Source of the DNA: Chondrilla cf. caribensis
Lineage: Eukaryota; Porifera; Demospongiae; Chondrillida; Chondrillidae
DNA length: 64,000 bases
Direction: 5' to 3'
NCBI GenBank assembly: GCA_964020155.1
Contig: OZ026570.1
Coordinates: forward strand, 1,728,221-1,792,220
Part shown: positions 1 to 18,680 of the stretch, in pieces
How positions within the stretch are numbered: position 1 is the first letter of the stretch
Layout: each line of letters begins with the position of its first letter
Position numbers and translations under genes: made by a program
The notes under the pieces: generated by a model
Told to the model about the DNA's origin: nothing
Databases searched by the model: none
Seen by the model: only the letters and a program-made list of their open reading frames with translations

Positions 1-540
1 TATTTTCTCCCAGCTATGATTTAAAAGGGTTAAAGAAGAGTTATATATAAGTATTAACAAGAGACAATAATCACCAAGTATAAACCAAGTAGTTATCAAT
101 CAATGAATTCAACCAATATTAATTTTGGGAGTGTGCTTACTGAACAATAGATAAGGTAGTGTTATACTTTATTACTTCAAGAGTGTTGCAATGTAGAATT
201 ATTGATAATGATTGTTCCATATAAGACTACAACGTCAATATTATATACAAGCAATACTATCATGTCTGTTTTTATATAGCTATATATACTTTCCAATGAC
301 AATAGCACACATTATTATAATTAAAAACATAATCATACCAGGTCCTACTGTAAAGTTAAGAGAATGAAAGCTACATAATTTTATTATCAATTTTTAGCAT
401 ATAATATATATTATTAATGTGCAGCTACGTATTATATATAATAATATATAGAATTGATAACAGAATCTCACATAATTATATAATTCAATTATAATATTAT
501 GGTTATTCTCTTGAACTGCATATATATATATATATGTAAT
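1..540. other. AT-rich noncoding DNA
   Basis: Strongly AT-rich sequence with short (TA)n runs (for example 521-534) and no recognisable gene. The only coding trace nearby is the retrotransposon relic that starts just after it. Confidence 0.6.
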
Positions 541-648
541 TGAAATTCTCGTTAATTGCTCTGATGGTCTTAAAAGGGATAAACTTAATCGACATCTCAT
601 CCAGGTAATCACCTGAGAATACGGTTCTTTGGCCTTTTCTAGATCTAT
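541..648 (-). pseudogene. Relic of non-LTR retrotransposon reverse transcriptase C-terminus
   Basis: Read on the minus strand, about 30 codons are open and contain the block ITWMRCRLSLSLLRPSE preceded by EKAKEPYSQV. I recognise this as a decayed form of the block W-L-R-C-x-L-S-F-S-L-L-R-S that sits near the C-terminus of reverse transcriptase proteins common in sponge, cnidarian and fish genomes. No other part of the protein is adjacent, so this is an isolated fragment. The assignment rests on motif memory and needs a translated search. The piece at 55285-55441 is the segment that normally lies just upstream of this one in the same protein. Confidence 0.5.
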
Positions 649-980
649 TATTTTTATAATAATATTATTATAGCTAGTAATAATTACAATAAAAATAAAA
701 AAGTGAACATAATTATGACAAATATTAATAAGAATAAAAATTAACTATTATTATCATTATTATCATTATAACAAAGAAAAACAATAATTATATTATATAC
801 AAGTTAAAGAAGTGTATAACAGAAATAACAAGAAAAACGTATCTGCAGCTAAAATTAATAAAGTCTTCACTATTGCAATATTATTATTATATTTAATAAT
901 GTTATTTAGATTATATTGTGTTTATCAGTGCATAGCTGCATTATTACAGTAATATATTCAAGCACTATCTGAAAACCAAG
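649..980. other. AT-rich noncoding DNA
   Basis: A/T-dominated sequence with short poly-A and TAA/TTA runs. I see no coding or structural signal. Confidence 0.6.
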
Positions 981-1475
981 CCATGTACGCAATCCTGGTG
1001 CTTTTCCTTTTTCACTCGTTTAGTGAGTACAGTAAAACTGTTGGTATCTCACACACATATTATGCTCTCTATATATGTCACACTCCAGCCTGCCTTTTAT
1101 ATTTTAATCTAAATTTGTCATACAGTGGAACCTCTCTATAAAGGGTACATTAGGACCAGGTAATTTGTCCACTATAGAGAGGTTGTCAACTCTTCAGAAG
1201 TGAAAAATGTATCAGTACTATAGGAATATCTATTCTTGTTGCCTTACAGTGTCCTTTGTAGGGAGGTAATTTCTATGTTGTCCTATATTGGAAGAGTCCT
1301 TTAATAGAGGTTTCACTGTATTTTCATATTAATATCATTATGTATAACATCACAAGTTACAAGTACTAATTACTTGAACCCAAAATGATTACATGGATTG
1401 TAGCACATGAAACTCCATTATAAGTAGTCATGCATTATAATAAAACACCATTAATTGATTGAGTGAGTTGCTGCA
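981..1475. repeat. Diverged direct repeat, copy 1 (with MITE inside)
   Basis: This block matches 1765-2075 in order along its length. Shared landmarks are a (C)TC(G/A)TT(T/C)AGTGAG segment, 'ATCTCACA..ATATTAT', 'CACTCCA(G/A)CCTGCCTTT', 'ACATCACAAGTT', 'GATTACATGGA(T/C)TGTAG' and a closing 'GATTGAGT..GTTGC'. Copy 1 is longer mainly because a 196-bp MITE is inserted at 1123-1318. No coding potential is evident. Confidence 0.6.
1123..1318. mobile_element. MITE with pogo/Tigger-like termini (CAGTGGAACCTCT)
   Basis: A 196-bp non-coding element. The left end begins CAGTGGAACCTCTCTATAAAG and the right end, reverse complemented, begins CAGTGAAACCTCTATTAAAG. It is flanked on both sides by TA, the target duplication expected for the Tc1/mariner-pogo superfamily. 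The related repeat at 1765-2075 lacks the insert at the matching position, so it serves as an empty site. No transposase is present, so mobilisation would need a pogo/Tigger enzyme elsewhere. Confidence 0.7.
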
Positions 1476-1764
1476 GTGGCCACATTCGGAACTTGGAATT
1501 CAGGGTAAGGAGCATGTGTGTCTGTAATAAGTACTAGTTACTACATGGCTTCTAGGGCGTAACATATCAATTTTACTGGCCGAGACCCGCAGGTGAGTAG
1601 CACCTGAGGGGCAAAGTCAGTAAAATACGACTTGTTACTTAAACCATAGAGAGGCTATGATTAAACTGGAGTAGCTGATACGAAGTATACATGAACATGC
1701 CATCAATAGAATCTTTAATGAGCATGTTTAATTCTTATTTATTCCCTGCAACCTGAACACGACT

Positions 1765-2075
1765 TTTTACACCATGCTACTCCATGTTAGTATTCTACTT
1801 GTCTCATTCAGTGAGAACAATCAACTGTACTTATACATCTCACATATTATACTCTTCTATATCCCTCGAGCTCACTCCAACCTGCCTTTAAGTTCTTACA
1901 TTTTTATAAATTAAATATGACACATAATATTATTATTATAACGTCACAAGTTGAGTACCAGTTCCTGCAAGATGCAAAAACGATTACATGGACTGTAGTA
2001 CATGTAACTCCATTATATATATTATTAAATGGTTATTCTAATTAAACACCAGTAATTATTGATTGAGTTGCCGAC
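1765..2075. repeat. Diverged direct repeat, copy 2
   Basis: Second copy of the repeat at 981-1475, without the MITE. Identity is obvious to the eye but well below that of a recent duplication. I cannot assign it to a known element family. Confidence 0.55.
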
Positions 2076-2280
2076 CAGGTTCAAAACTTGCAATTCAGAA
2101 GCCTATAATTATGTTGTAAACATTATTGTATATAATAATTGGCATTTTTGTAAACCACCTCCAATAACTCTAAGGAACCAATGTTCTGCAGGGCACTTGT
2201 TCATGAACCTCTCAAATTAATGTATATACTGTAATTTGACATAGTGTCAGAAGATGTGGATGATTCCGACATTGAATTTC

Positions 2281-2340
2281 AGATATATATATATATATAT
2301 ATATACCAGTGATTACATAATATATACGTACATACGTATA

Positions 2341-2398
<58 letters not shown>

Positions 2399-2400
2399 GC
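2281..2400. repeat. (AT)n and (GT)n microsatellites
   Basis: An (AT)n run at about 2282-2305 is followed by a (GT)n run at about 2342-2392. The open frames across them (repeated CV, or TH on the other strand) are artefacts of the dinucleotide repeat. Confidence 0.9.
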
Positions 2401-2814
2401 ATGTGTGGCAATACAAGTGCAATATACTATTATTATTACTACCAGGGTCTATAGCTGTGTGTGTGGAAATATACGTATATTGCTTCACATAAACCCGGAA
2501 ATGCTACATATACAAATGTATATTATGTATTTTGTGTCAGCACCTTCAACATGAACACCAAGAGAAGTAGAAATAGTCATATTATACAAATACTATAATG
2601 TACGTGAATCGCATTTGGACAACAATGTTGTTGGATATCACATTCTGATAATTCTCTTACACAAAATTATGGTAACTTGAGCATTACATACATAACATCC
2701 AGAAAATATAAATTTCCAAAATATTATGCACATGCACTAAAGAATGACTAAATGAAGGTATTTAAATTTACTATTCCAATATACCTATATTACGTCTATC
2801 TCCTACATATATAA
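2401..2814. other. 3' flank of the oxidoreductase gene
   Basis: AT-rich sequence downstream of the minus-strand gene that ends at 2815. I see no unambiguous poly(A) signal at the expected distance and no other gene. Confidence 0.5.
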
Positions 2815-11168
<8,354 letters not shown>

Positions 11169-12021
11169 GGCTTCTGACTACTGCACGTATATGCCAATAC
11201 TCGCAACCCGCCGTAGTACACAACTTTATAAGCGTACGTATGGGTGGTGACCGCCAGACCATGAAGTGACCTTTAACCGGGCACTGGATCACGCCATAGA
11301 TTCTTATCTAGCTATAATATAGGTCACGCCATATGCGTGGAGTGGTAGTTATAATTACATCAACACACGCCTAGTAGGCAGGGATATAATAATTTATGGA
11401 GATTGTGCCATTATGAGTACGAATAAGTAAATAATAGTGGTAATTGAGAGCTAAATAAATTCGATTGAAATAAAATTATGATTTTGGGTACCCCCTCACA
11501 ATATGCAATGAGGATATCATATAGGGATTCGGCGGTTGCAGTGCTTCTAGAGCCTCAAATTGCCATAATTGCCGATTGCAGCAAAGCAAATGAGATTTAA
11601 CACCTGCTAGAAGGTTCGCAGTGACAGCTCGTACTTTTATTATGGCGAATGTTGGGGTTTCCTTCTTTTGGGCGGCATGTCATTGCCTGATCAACAGTAA
11701 ACGAAGAGCCGCAACAACATCTGCTTAGTGTACTCGGCAAGTCCCATCCATGCATACCTGAGTCGAATGTCATCTCTAGCTATAGATCTGAATGCTCCTT
11801 TGTTTATAGATGAAAACTGTGTTCGAATTCACCACACCACCAGTGTTATAAAGCCGTTTGCCCCCCTTAAACCATACTCGCCTATCTGTACGAGATTAAT
11901 TCGTTGAATGGACCGGAGTATGACGTTCGTGGAATACGTGCAATCAATGCAGCACAATAGGGTAGGTGAACACGATGCTTCAAGTTGCGTCGATTATGGC
12001 CATTTTGTATTAAAATAGAAA
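11169..12021. promoter_or_regulatory. Divergent intergenic region between the oxidoreductase and GGH genes
   Basis: An 853-bp spacer between two start codons pointing away from each other, so it must hold both promoters. It is less AT-rich than the flanking introns. I see no convincing TATA box at a fixed distance from either start. Shared regulation is possible but not shown. Confidence 0.5.
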
Positions 12022-14021
12022 ATGGCCGCTCTTATTCTTGTATGCGTACTCCTGTTCACTGGTCCTCTATCCGTTTGTGCCGAGAATGATCGTCCTATTA
12101 TCGGTGGGTTTACATGCGATACACATTCTCATGTGCCTTTCCTCAACTCTCGAGGGTGAATGGAGCAATATCTTAATATTGTGTTTGTCTGTCCACTTCC
12201 ACTCTTGAGTAGAGCGAGACGGTGGCATTAGTTCAAGAATGTCCTTACATTTGCCTTTTGTCGTCTTACACCTAATTGCATACTTTGAACATGTACTACT
12301 ACACCCCTCAGGTATCTCCAACCATTAATTTCCAATTTAGTGGGCGCCTTGGAAAGTAGCTTCTGGCTAAAAATTTTCAGAGGGGGCCAAAATTTTCAGC
12401 ACAATGTTTGAAAAAATGGTCCTGAAGATTTCAGGAAAAATTGCTGAAAAATTTGGTCCCCGGACCAAGATTTTCGGGACCAAAATTCCAGTGACAGGCC
12501 TTCCCAGTTTAAATAAGTTTCCTTAACCTTAACCATGGATGCTCGAAACGCATAGCTTGTATCTATGCTCCAACTAATACTACCATATACACTAGTGCTA
12601 TATACGTTACAGCAGAGGGTGGAGTGTCTAGGATTAGAAACCTTACCCATAAAAACTTAGTGCATGGTCAGTTTTACTGAATAAAGCAGTTTTATAAGGT
12701 TAGATTGGGTATTAGGGTGGCATGTACTATACTAACCACAGGGGAATTAAATGGTTTACGTATATGGTGATTGAATGTTCTTTGTTACAATCTTCCAGGG
12801 GTTTTGTCTCAACTCACCTCCAGCAAACCTGATGTGTCCTACATTGCAGCATCGTATGTCAAGTATTTGGAGTCAGCCGGAGCAAGAGTGGTACCCATTC
12901 TGTATCCTTCTCAGATATTATAATTTCCATTGCCCTCCCTTGATGACCTAATGGATGCAAGATCAAGATATTTTACTATGTAGTTATTGTTTCATTAACA
13001 CCAATGTTCAGAAATACATATACGATGGAGGATCTGGATAAAATTTTCCCTCATATTAATGGGTATGTACATAATGCACACTATGTGTTCCAGTACAATA
13101 TTTTGATTGTGTGTAGATGTGTGTTTGCAGTGTTAATTGTGTGCGTATTTGTGCATGTGTGCATATGTGTGTAGTTACATGTGTGTATGTCTGAGTGTGC
13201 TTGTGTGCATGTATGCATGTGTGTTTACAATAGTGTGTTTTGATATTGGGGTGGTTGAAATGTCTAATTTTAAATTAACAGTAATGTATTACATATTTTG
13301 AAGTACTAGTGAGTTGATTGAATGCTCCTGAATTCATCTGACGGCTAGTATTCATAAATATAGAATTTGGCATAATTTGAGCTGTATTACTAATTGGCAT
13401 TTACCATGTTCAACAATCTAAATCCAATCAATACCATAAGCGGAAAAATTTCGCTAGGAGAAATTATCGCTATTTTCGCGAATGGCTCAAATTCGCGAAG
13501 TTTTAAGCGCGAAAATTTGTTTGCGCGAAATTTACCGTAAGAGCAGATCTCCTTATAGATATGATATCCCCTCACGGAACGTAGAATCGAAAACGTTCCT
13601 CCTGCCATAGGATCCTACCGATTGCCACAGTACCGTTGTCACCGTGATCAGCCATTTAATGATACACGTGAACGACTATGTCAATGAACAGAGAAAACGT
13701 GAAAAAACACAATCACAGGCAGCGAGTCGCGAAATTAAAACCGCGAAAATGCATTATCAGTACGAATTTGCGAAATTGTCTTCCGCAAAATTTTCCCTCC
13801 CTACGGTATATTCAAAAGCTAATTGATTTCAATCATGATTATCAGCAGAAATAATAAAGTATTCTTCTTTTTTATCATTCAGTGTTTTGTTTCCAGGAGG
13901 TGGAGCTAATTTGAACAATTCTGGCTATTATGATGTTGCTAAGATGATCTATGAGCTCACTATTAAGGTAACTTTCCATCTCCAGTAGTAAATTGTGTGT
14001 AAAATTTACTATATGCATGAA

Positions 14022-14068
<47 letters not shown>

Positions 14069-14092
14069 ACATGCACACACACACACACACAC

Positions 14093-14126
<34 letters not shown>

Positions 14127-14135
14127 CACACACAC

Positions 14136-14197
<62 letters not shown>

Positions 14198-14199
14198 CA

Positions 14200-14233
<34 letters not shown>

Positions 14234-17200
14234 CTCAAATTACTGGTTTGTATCCTCAACCCCAGGCAAATGACAATGGAGACTATTTCCCACTCTGGGG
14301 GACATGTTTGGGTTTCCAGATGCTGTGTGTACTCACCAGTGGTACTGATAAGGTTCTCGGTAAAGTGGATGCCGAAAATATCAGCTTACCCCTTGACTTT
14401 GCACCAGGTGAGCAATTGTGTGAACACAACACATATAGAATTAAGACCTATGATAAGATTTCAATATTAGTCTGACATAGTGTTGGGCCATAAGTCAGTT
14501 TGGACAGACATTTATCAGAATGATAAAACAAAACATATGTATTTGAAATATAGTTACATACGTAGGTATGTATGCATACGCATAGACTACATGAACCAGT
14601 ATGGTTTATGAAGTCTACGGTATATTAGAGTTGTAAAAAAGGTTACAAAGTGATAGAATGGTGTTTAAAATACATTGTCCTTGGAATTCACTGTATACCT
14701 TTCAACTTGAGTTACCTTGTGGACAGTACATCGTTTGTCTATGTCTATGAGGATTTGGTGTCAAAATGATGACTAAAAGACCTTGCATTGAAAAAGCTAA
14801 AGATGATCGAAAGCTAGGCATAACACTCCAATTTCAAAGTTACTTGTAGCATTTTGAAAAGCTTCAGAGAAATGTGATTAAGAACAATATTTTTATGTTT
14901 GATGTATTATATTCATTGCTTAATGTATTGCTGTCGAGAAGATGTCTTGGACACTTTATTACACCTTATACCAAATGATCCTCTTCTCCTCAGTTTCTTA
15001 TGTATAATTCCCTGGTCGTAATAAAGGACCCTCATTTGAAACAGTAGCAGCTGCACATTTTGTCTAGACTTTTTATCTGACCATGTATGACTTTGATCAG
15101 TCTTGTGGCAAAAATACCCCGTAGTGTCCAGTATCCAGGCGTTATCATAACCACTGCAATAATATGTGATAAATACGTATCACACATGTGTACACATAAT
15201 CTGTCAGATCATCTTTGTAACCTTTACCCAAATCCACTTCGAGTAATGGTTTTGTTAATACCGTCCGTAGCATGATGAGTACATATTACGACGGTGAGTG
15301 GCTTTTGTGTAATATAATATGTTTACATTGTAAACAGCTATTCTTTACATATGTAGCTTCATTCTTCACTATCTGGTCTGTATGTGCTTGCTGATAACTC
15401 TTCATGACAACACTAAAATGCCTCTCGCTAGTAACAAGGAGTGGGTCATTTCCAGGGTTCATTGTATGCCCTTCCTTCAGGTTGGAATACTAGTCGTTTG
15501 TATACAGGATACACCCCTGATCAAAGAAAGTGGCTGAGTAGTGAGCCACTTACAGCCAATTTCCACCATTCGGCTGTTTATGAAGATGTAAGTTAACTTT
15601 AGTATGTGCATGCATATGTACATGTATATGTATTGTACACGTTCATTCAGAGACGTTCCTTATACCTGCAGACATTTTATAAGGTGAAATCCCTGAATGG
15701 CTTCTACCAACACTTATCTACAAACAGAGACATTCATGGCACTTCCTTCATTTCCACTGTTGAAGGTACATACATACGTATGTGTAACAGTATGTGTCCT
15801 TTTAACCAGTGTTGATTATGTAGTGCGCTTTCTGGAACCTCAAACCATTCCTTTTTAATTACTTGTGCGTATTTTAAGTTTCTTGGTACCCACACCTGAT
15901 CCTGTTTGCTGTATATGATGTATGTGCAGACCAAACATTCCTTAACTTGTTACTTGGAGGCTAGCTAACCAGACTCGAATGATAGTTACCAAGTCATGTT
16001 TCAATAATAGTGGGATTGGAGTGTTGACATTCATTGTTACAGTATTTCAGACTAGTTTCATTGTATAGCAATAATATCTTCCTCCACTTTGTTTTGTCAT
16101 AATGTTAAACTACCCAACTATACAGTTTCCGTATATGGCAATAATTCGAAGTTGATTAATAATTTCAAGTTTAGCCAAGAACAACCATAAGAAAAATGTA
16201 ATTAATATGATAATTATTGAAAACATTAATCAATGAATGGCCTCGAAAACGACGTACATACAGTAAATATTACTACATATAGGCCAATAAATTCTCTGTG
16301 TTGTGTATATATATATACAGTATAAAATATAATATACGGTGAATTTCATTGATCTTTAATTTATGGAGATAAAATGGCAGAATAGTGAGTTTGATGTATT
16401 ATCCTAATAATTATTACGAGCAAAATTGATGACTTACAGCACTAAATGATGGCACATGAAGGGGGTTGGCTGGTAAAGCAGATTGTTAACAATTCACTGT
16501 AATGTACGTACGAACTATATTATACGTATGTATGTACGTACGTAAATTTATATACTGTTCCCTGCTGTGAAGCAGTTCACTACTGTGTATGCATAGTTTT
16601 GCTCAAACATCCACTCAGTAGCTATTATGTATTATGTTCAGCTTACAAGTACCCAATATATGGAAGTCAGTGGCATCCTGAAAAGAACATATTCGAATGG
16701 TCCACATCTGAAAATATGAACCACAGTCCTCATGCCGTCTCCATTGCACAAGCAACTGCTAATTTCTTTGTGAATGAAGGTGAGGCTTATGTACTTAGCT
16801 ATCTGTGTGAGTTTTGTTGTGTACAATTAATGTTGCATTTGTGATAAATATTATAGCATGTGGTATGTGACAGTCAGGGGTGGATCAAAGTGAAAAGTGT
16901 GCAAATATTTGAGCATGTCATAATTGAGTGGAACACGTACAAAAGACATTGCTTTCATGGCAGTCACACAGTCACTATGATTCCAATCAATTTAACATAA
17001 TATTGTGATACAATGTCAAATGATTTACTGCATTTGGATTGAGCTACATACGTATGTGCATATGTACTCTGTTGTGCTATCTCTTGGGTGGCAAATGAGA
17101 ACTTGTTCCACTGGAAATAACTACTGAAAAGTATTCCTGTCATGTGATTATTTGTCTGTACTCCATGTTCAAATTATTCAAATCATGTTAGATGCCAATA

Positions 17201-17382
17201 CAGTACATATTCAAGCATGCTTGTGGGATTTTCTGGCTATTATTCTATTTGTAGCTCGTAAGAGTTCCCACAAGTTTGATTCCGTGGAGGATGCCAACAA
17301 AGTGCTGATCTACAACTACAATCCTGTGTTCACTGGGAAGGACGGGGGGTACTTTGAGCAAACCTACTTATTCCCCAAGTAA
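12022..17382 (+). CDS. GGH: Gamma-glutamyl hydrolase (peptidase C26)
   Basis: Nine exons join in phase to 309 residues: 12022-12103, 12799-12901, 13012-13062, 13883-13967, 14266-14407, 15481-15587, 15672-15765, 16642-16779 and 17255-17382. Residues 1-20 are a signal peptide. RPIIG starts the mature protein, followed by [20 protein letters not shown] and LFPGGG. The nucleophile C121 lies in WGTCLGF and the catalytic histidine H233 in GSQWHPEK. Length is close to the 318 residues of the human enzyme. The enzyme removes polyglutamate tails from folates and antifolates in lysosomes or after secretion. AATAAA lies at 17471, about 90 bp past the stop. Introns hold a MITE and a (CA)n run. The 3' half is duplicated downstream at 17843-21134. 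Identity is secure. Confidence 0.95.
12384..12464. repeat. Hairpin in GGH intron 1
   Basis: GGGGGCCAAAATTTTCAGC and GCTGAAAAATTTGGTCCCC form inverted arms about 45 nt apart, with further ATTTTC/GAAAAT symmetry on either side. This may be the remains of a small palindromic MITE. Confidence 0.5.
13432..13808. mobile_element. MITE in GGH intron 3 (ACCATAAGCGGAAAAATTT termini)
   Basis: About 377 bp. The left end starts TACCATAAGCGGAAAAATTT and the right end, reverse complemented, starts TACCGTAGGGAGGGAAAATT. Both are followed by 'TTTCGC'-rich subterminal sequence (GCGAA/TTCGC repeated). The terminal TA may be the target duplication. The body is CpG-rich against an AT-rich intron. It has no coding capacity; the open frames inside it are chance. 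Confidence 0.65.
14030..14233. repeat. (CA)n then (GA)n microsatellite
   Basis: About 190 bp of CA repeats with rare G or extra A interruptions, ending in (GA)9. It lies about 32 bp upstream of GGH exon 5, so it directly precedes the splice acceptor. Confidence 0.95.
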
Positions 17383-17842
17383 CTCACTTAGTAGTACTTG
17401 AATACGGTTGATATTGCATTGTTTGAACATAGTCATGATTAGTACTTATGACATTTGCAATGAAATGTATAATAAATTGTAATAGTAAATTACTATAAAT
17501 TGATATGTAGCATGTTTGCTGTACATTTGTAACTAACCCCATCTGTCAGCATTGTTATTATTATAGTCAGCTACAGATTTCTTACAATATAAAAGATGTA
17601 CGTGGATTGTGCCTGTGGAATATAATAAATATGATATTATTCCCTGGTCTCTATGTTATATAGGGACAGTGCATACACATACACAGATGTAATCATGGAT
17701 GCCTTGGATGGTTGGATGATGGTCATGGATTATTATAACATTTCACTTGCTTTGAATGTACATGCAAATATAATTTATTATACCTATTTGGCTGGAGGTT
17801 AGACCCGTCCATATTAGTACAATGACTGTATATATATAACGT
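17383..17842. other. GGH 3' flank
   Basis: AT-rich sequence after the GGH stop with AATAAA at 17471-17476. It lies before the point (about 17843) where similarity to the GGH intron at about 15266 begins again. Confidence 0.5.
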
Positions 17843-18680
17843 CTGTAGCATAAGGTGCTCAAATTACAACGGTGAGTGGCTATTGTGAATATAAATTTAA
17901 TACATGTTGACATTGTAAACAAGTATTCTGTACATACGTATGTAGCTGCATTCTGCACTGTCTGATAGATCACTGTGCTTGCTGATAACTGTTCATGATA
18001 ACACCAAAATGGCTCTTACTGGTAACACAGAGTGGGCATGAGAAGGGTAAATAAGGCTTCAAATTTATTTATGAACTAGAAATTGTACTAATAAGTACTT
18101 GCATATGTGGCTACCGTGTAATTTGTTCCTGGAGGGTTATTTCGCTTCCAGGATTCATTGTATGCTCTTCCTCCAGGTTGGAATACTAGTCCTTTGTATT
18201 CAGGCTACACCCCCGATCAAAGAAAGTGGCTGAGTAGTGAGCCACTTACAGCCAATTTCCACCATTGGGGTGTTTACAAAGATGTAAGTTAAATTAGTAC
18301 GTGCATGCATATGTACGTACATGTGTATGCATTGTACACATTCATTCAGAGACATTCCTTATACCTGTAGACATTTTATAAGGTGAAATCCCTGAATAGT
18401 TTCTACCAACGCTTATCTACAAACAGAGACATTCATGGCACTTCCTTAATTTCCACGGTTGAAGGTACGTATGTGTCCTTTAACCAGTGTTGATGATGTT
18501 GTACGCTTTCTGGAACCACTCCTTTTCTGGAAGTCCTTGTGTGTATATGTAGATGCAGACCAGATTTTCCTTGACCTTTTGCTTGGAGGCTAACTAACCA
18601 GACTCCAATTGTAGTTGCATCATTGTATTTGTATTTCATCAACTTTCATAATTAAATAACATAATAGTGGGATTGAACTT
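17843..18680 (+). pseudogene. Tandem copy B of GGH exons 6-7 with flanking introns
   Basis: Exon 6' at 18177-18283 and exon 7' at 18371-18464 have the same lengths (107 and 94 nt), phases and splice borders as GGH exons 6 and 7, with no stop in frame. Substitutions include R to P and S to N. Similarity runs into the introns: 'CTGTAGCATAAGG...GACGG-like..GTGAGTGGCT' near 17850 matches 15268. Exons 8 and 9 are not found before copy C begins. Because this lies downstream of the terminal exon of GGH, it is most simply a partial segmental duplication. Confidence 0.8.

Noticed and set aside
2254..2554. Open frames of repeated Cys-Val or Thr-His across (GT)n (also at 5386-5857, 7696-7994, 13875-14475, 53481-53822 and 53934-54267)
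   Set aside because: Dinucleotide repeats have no stops in several frames on both strands; the composition is an artefact.
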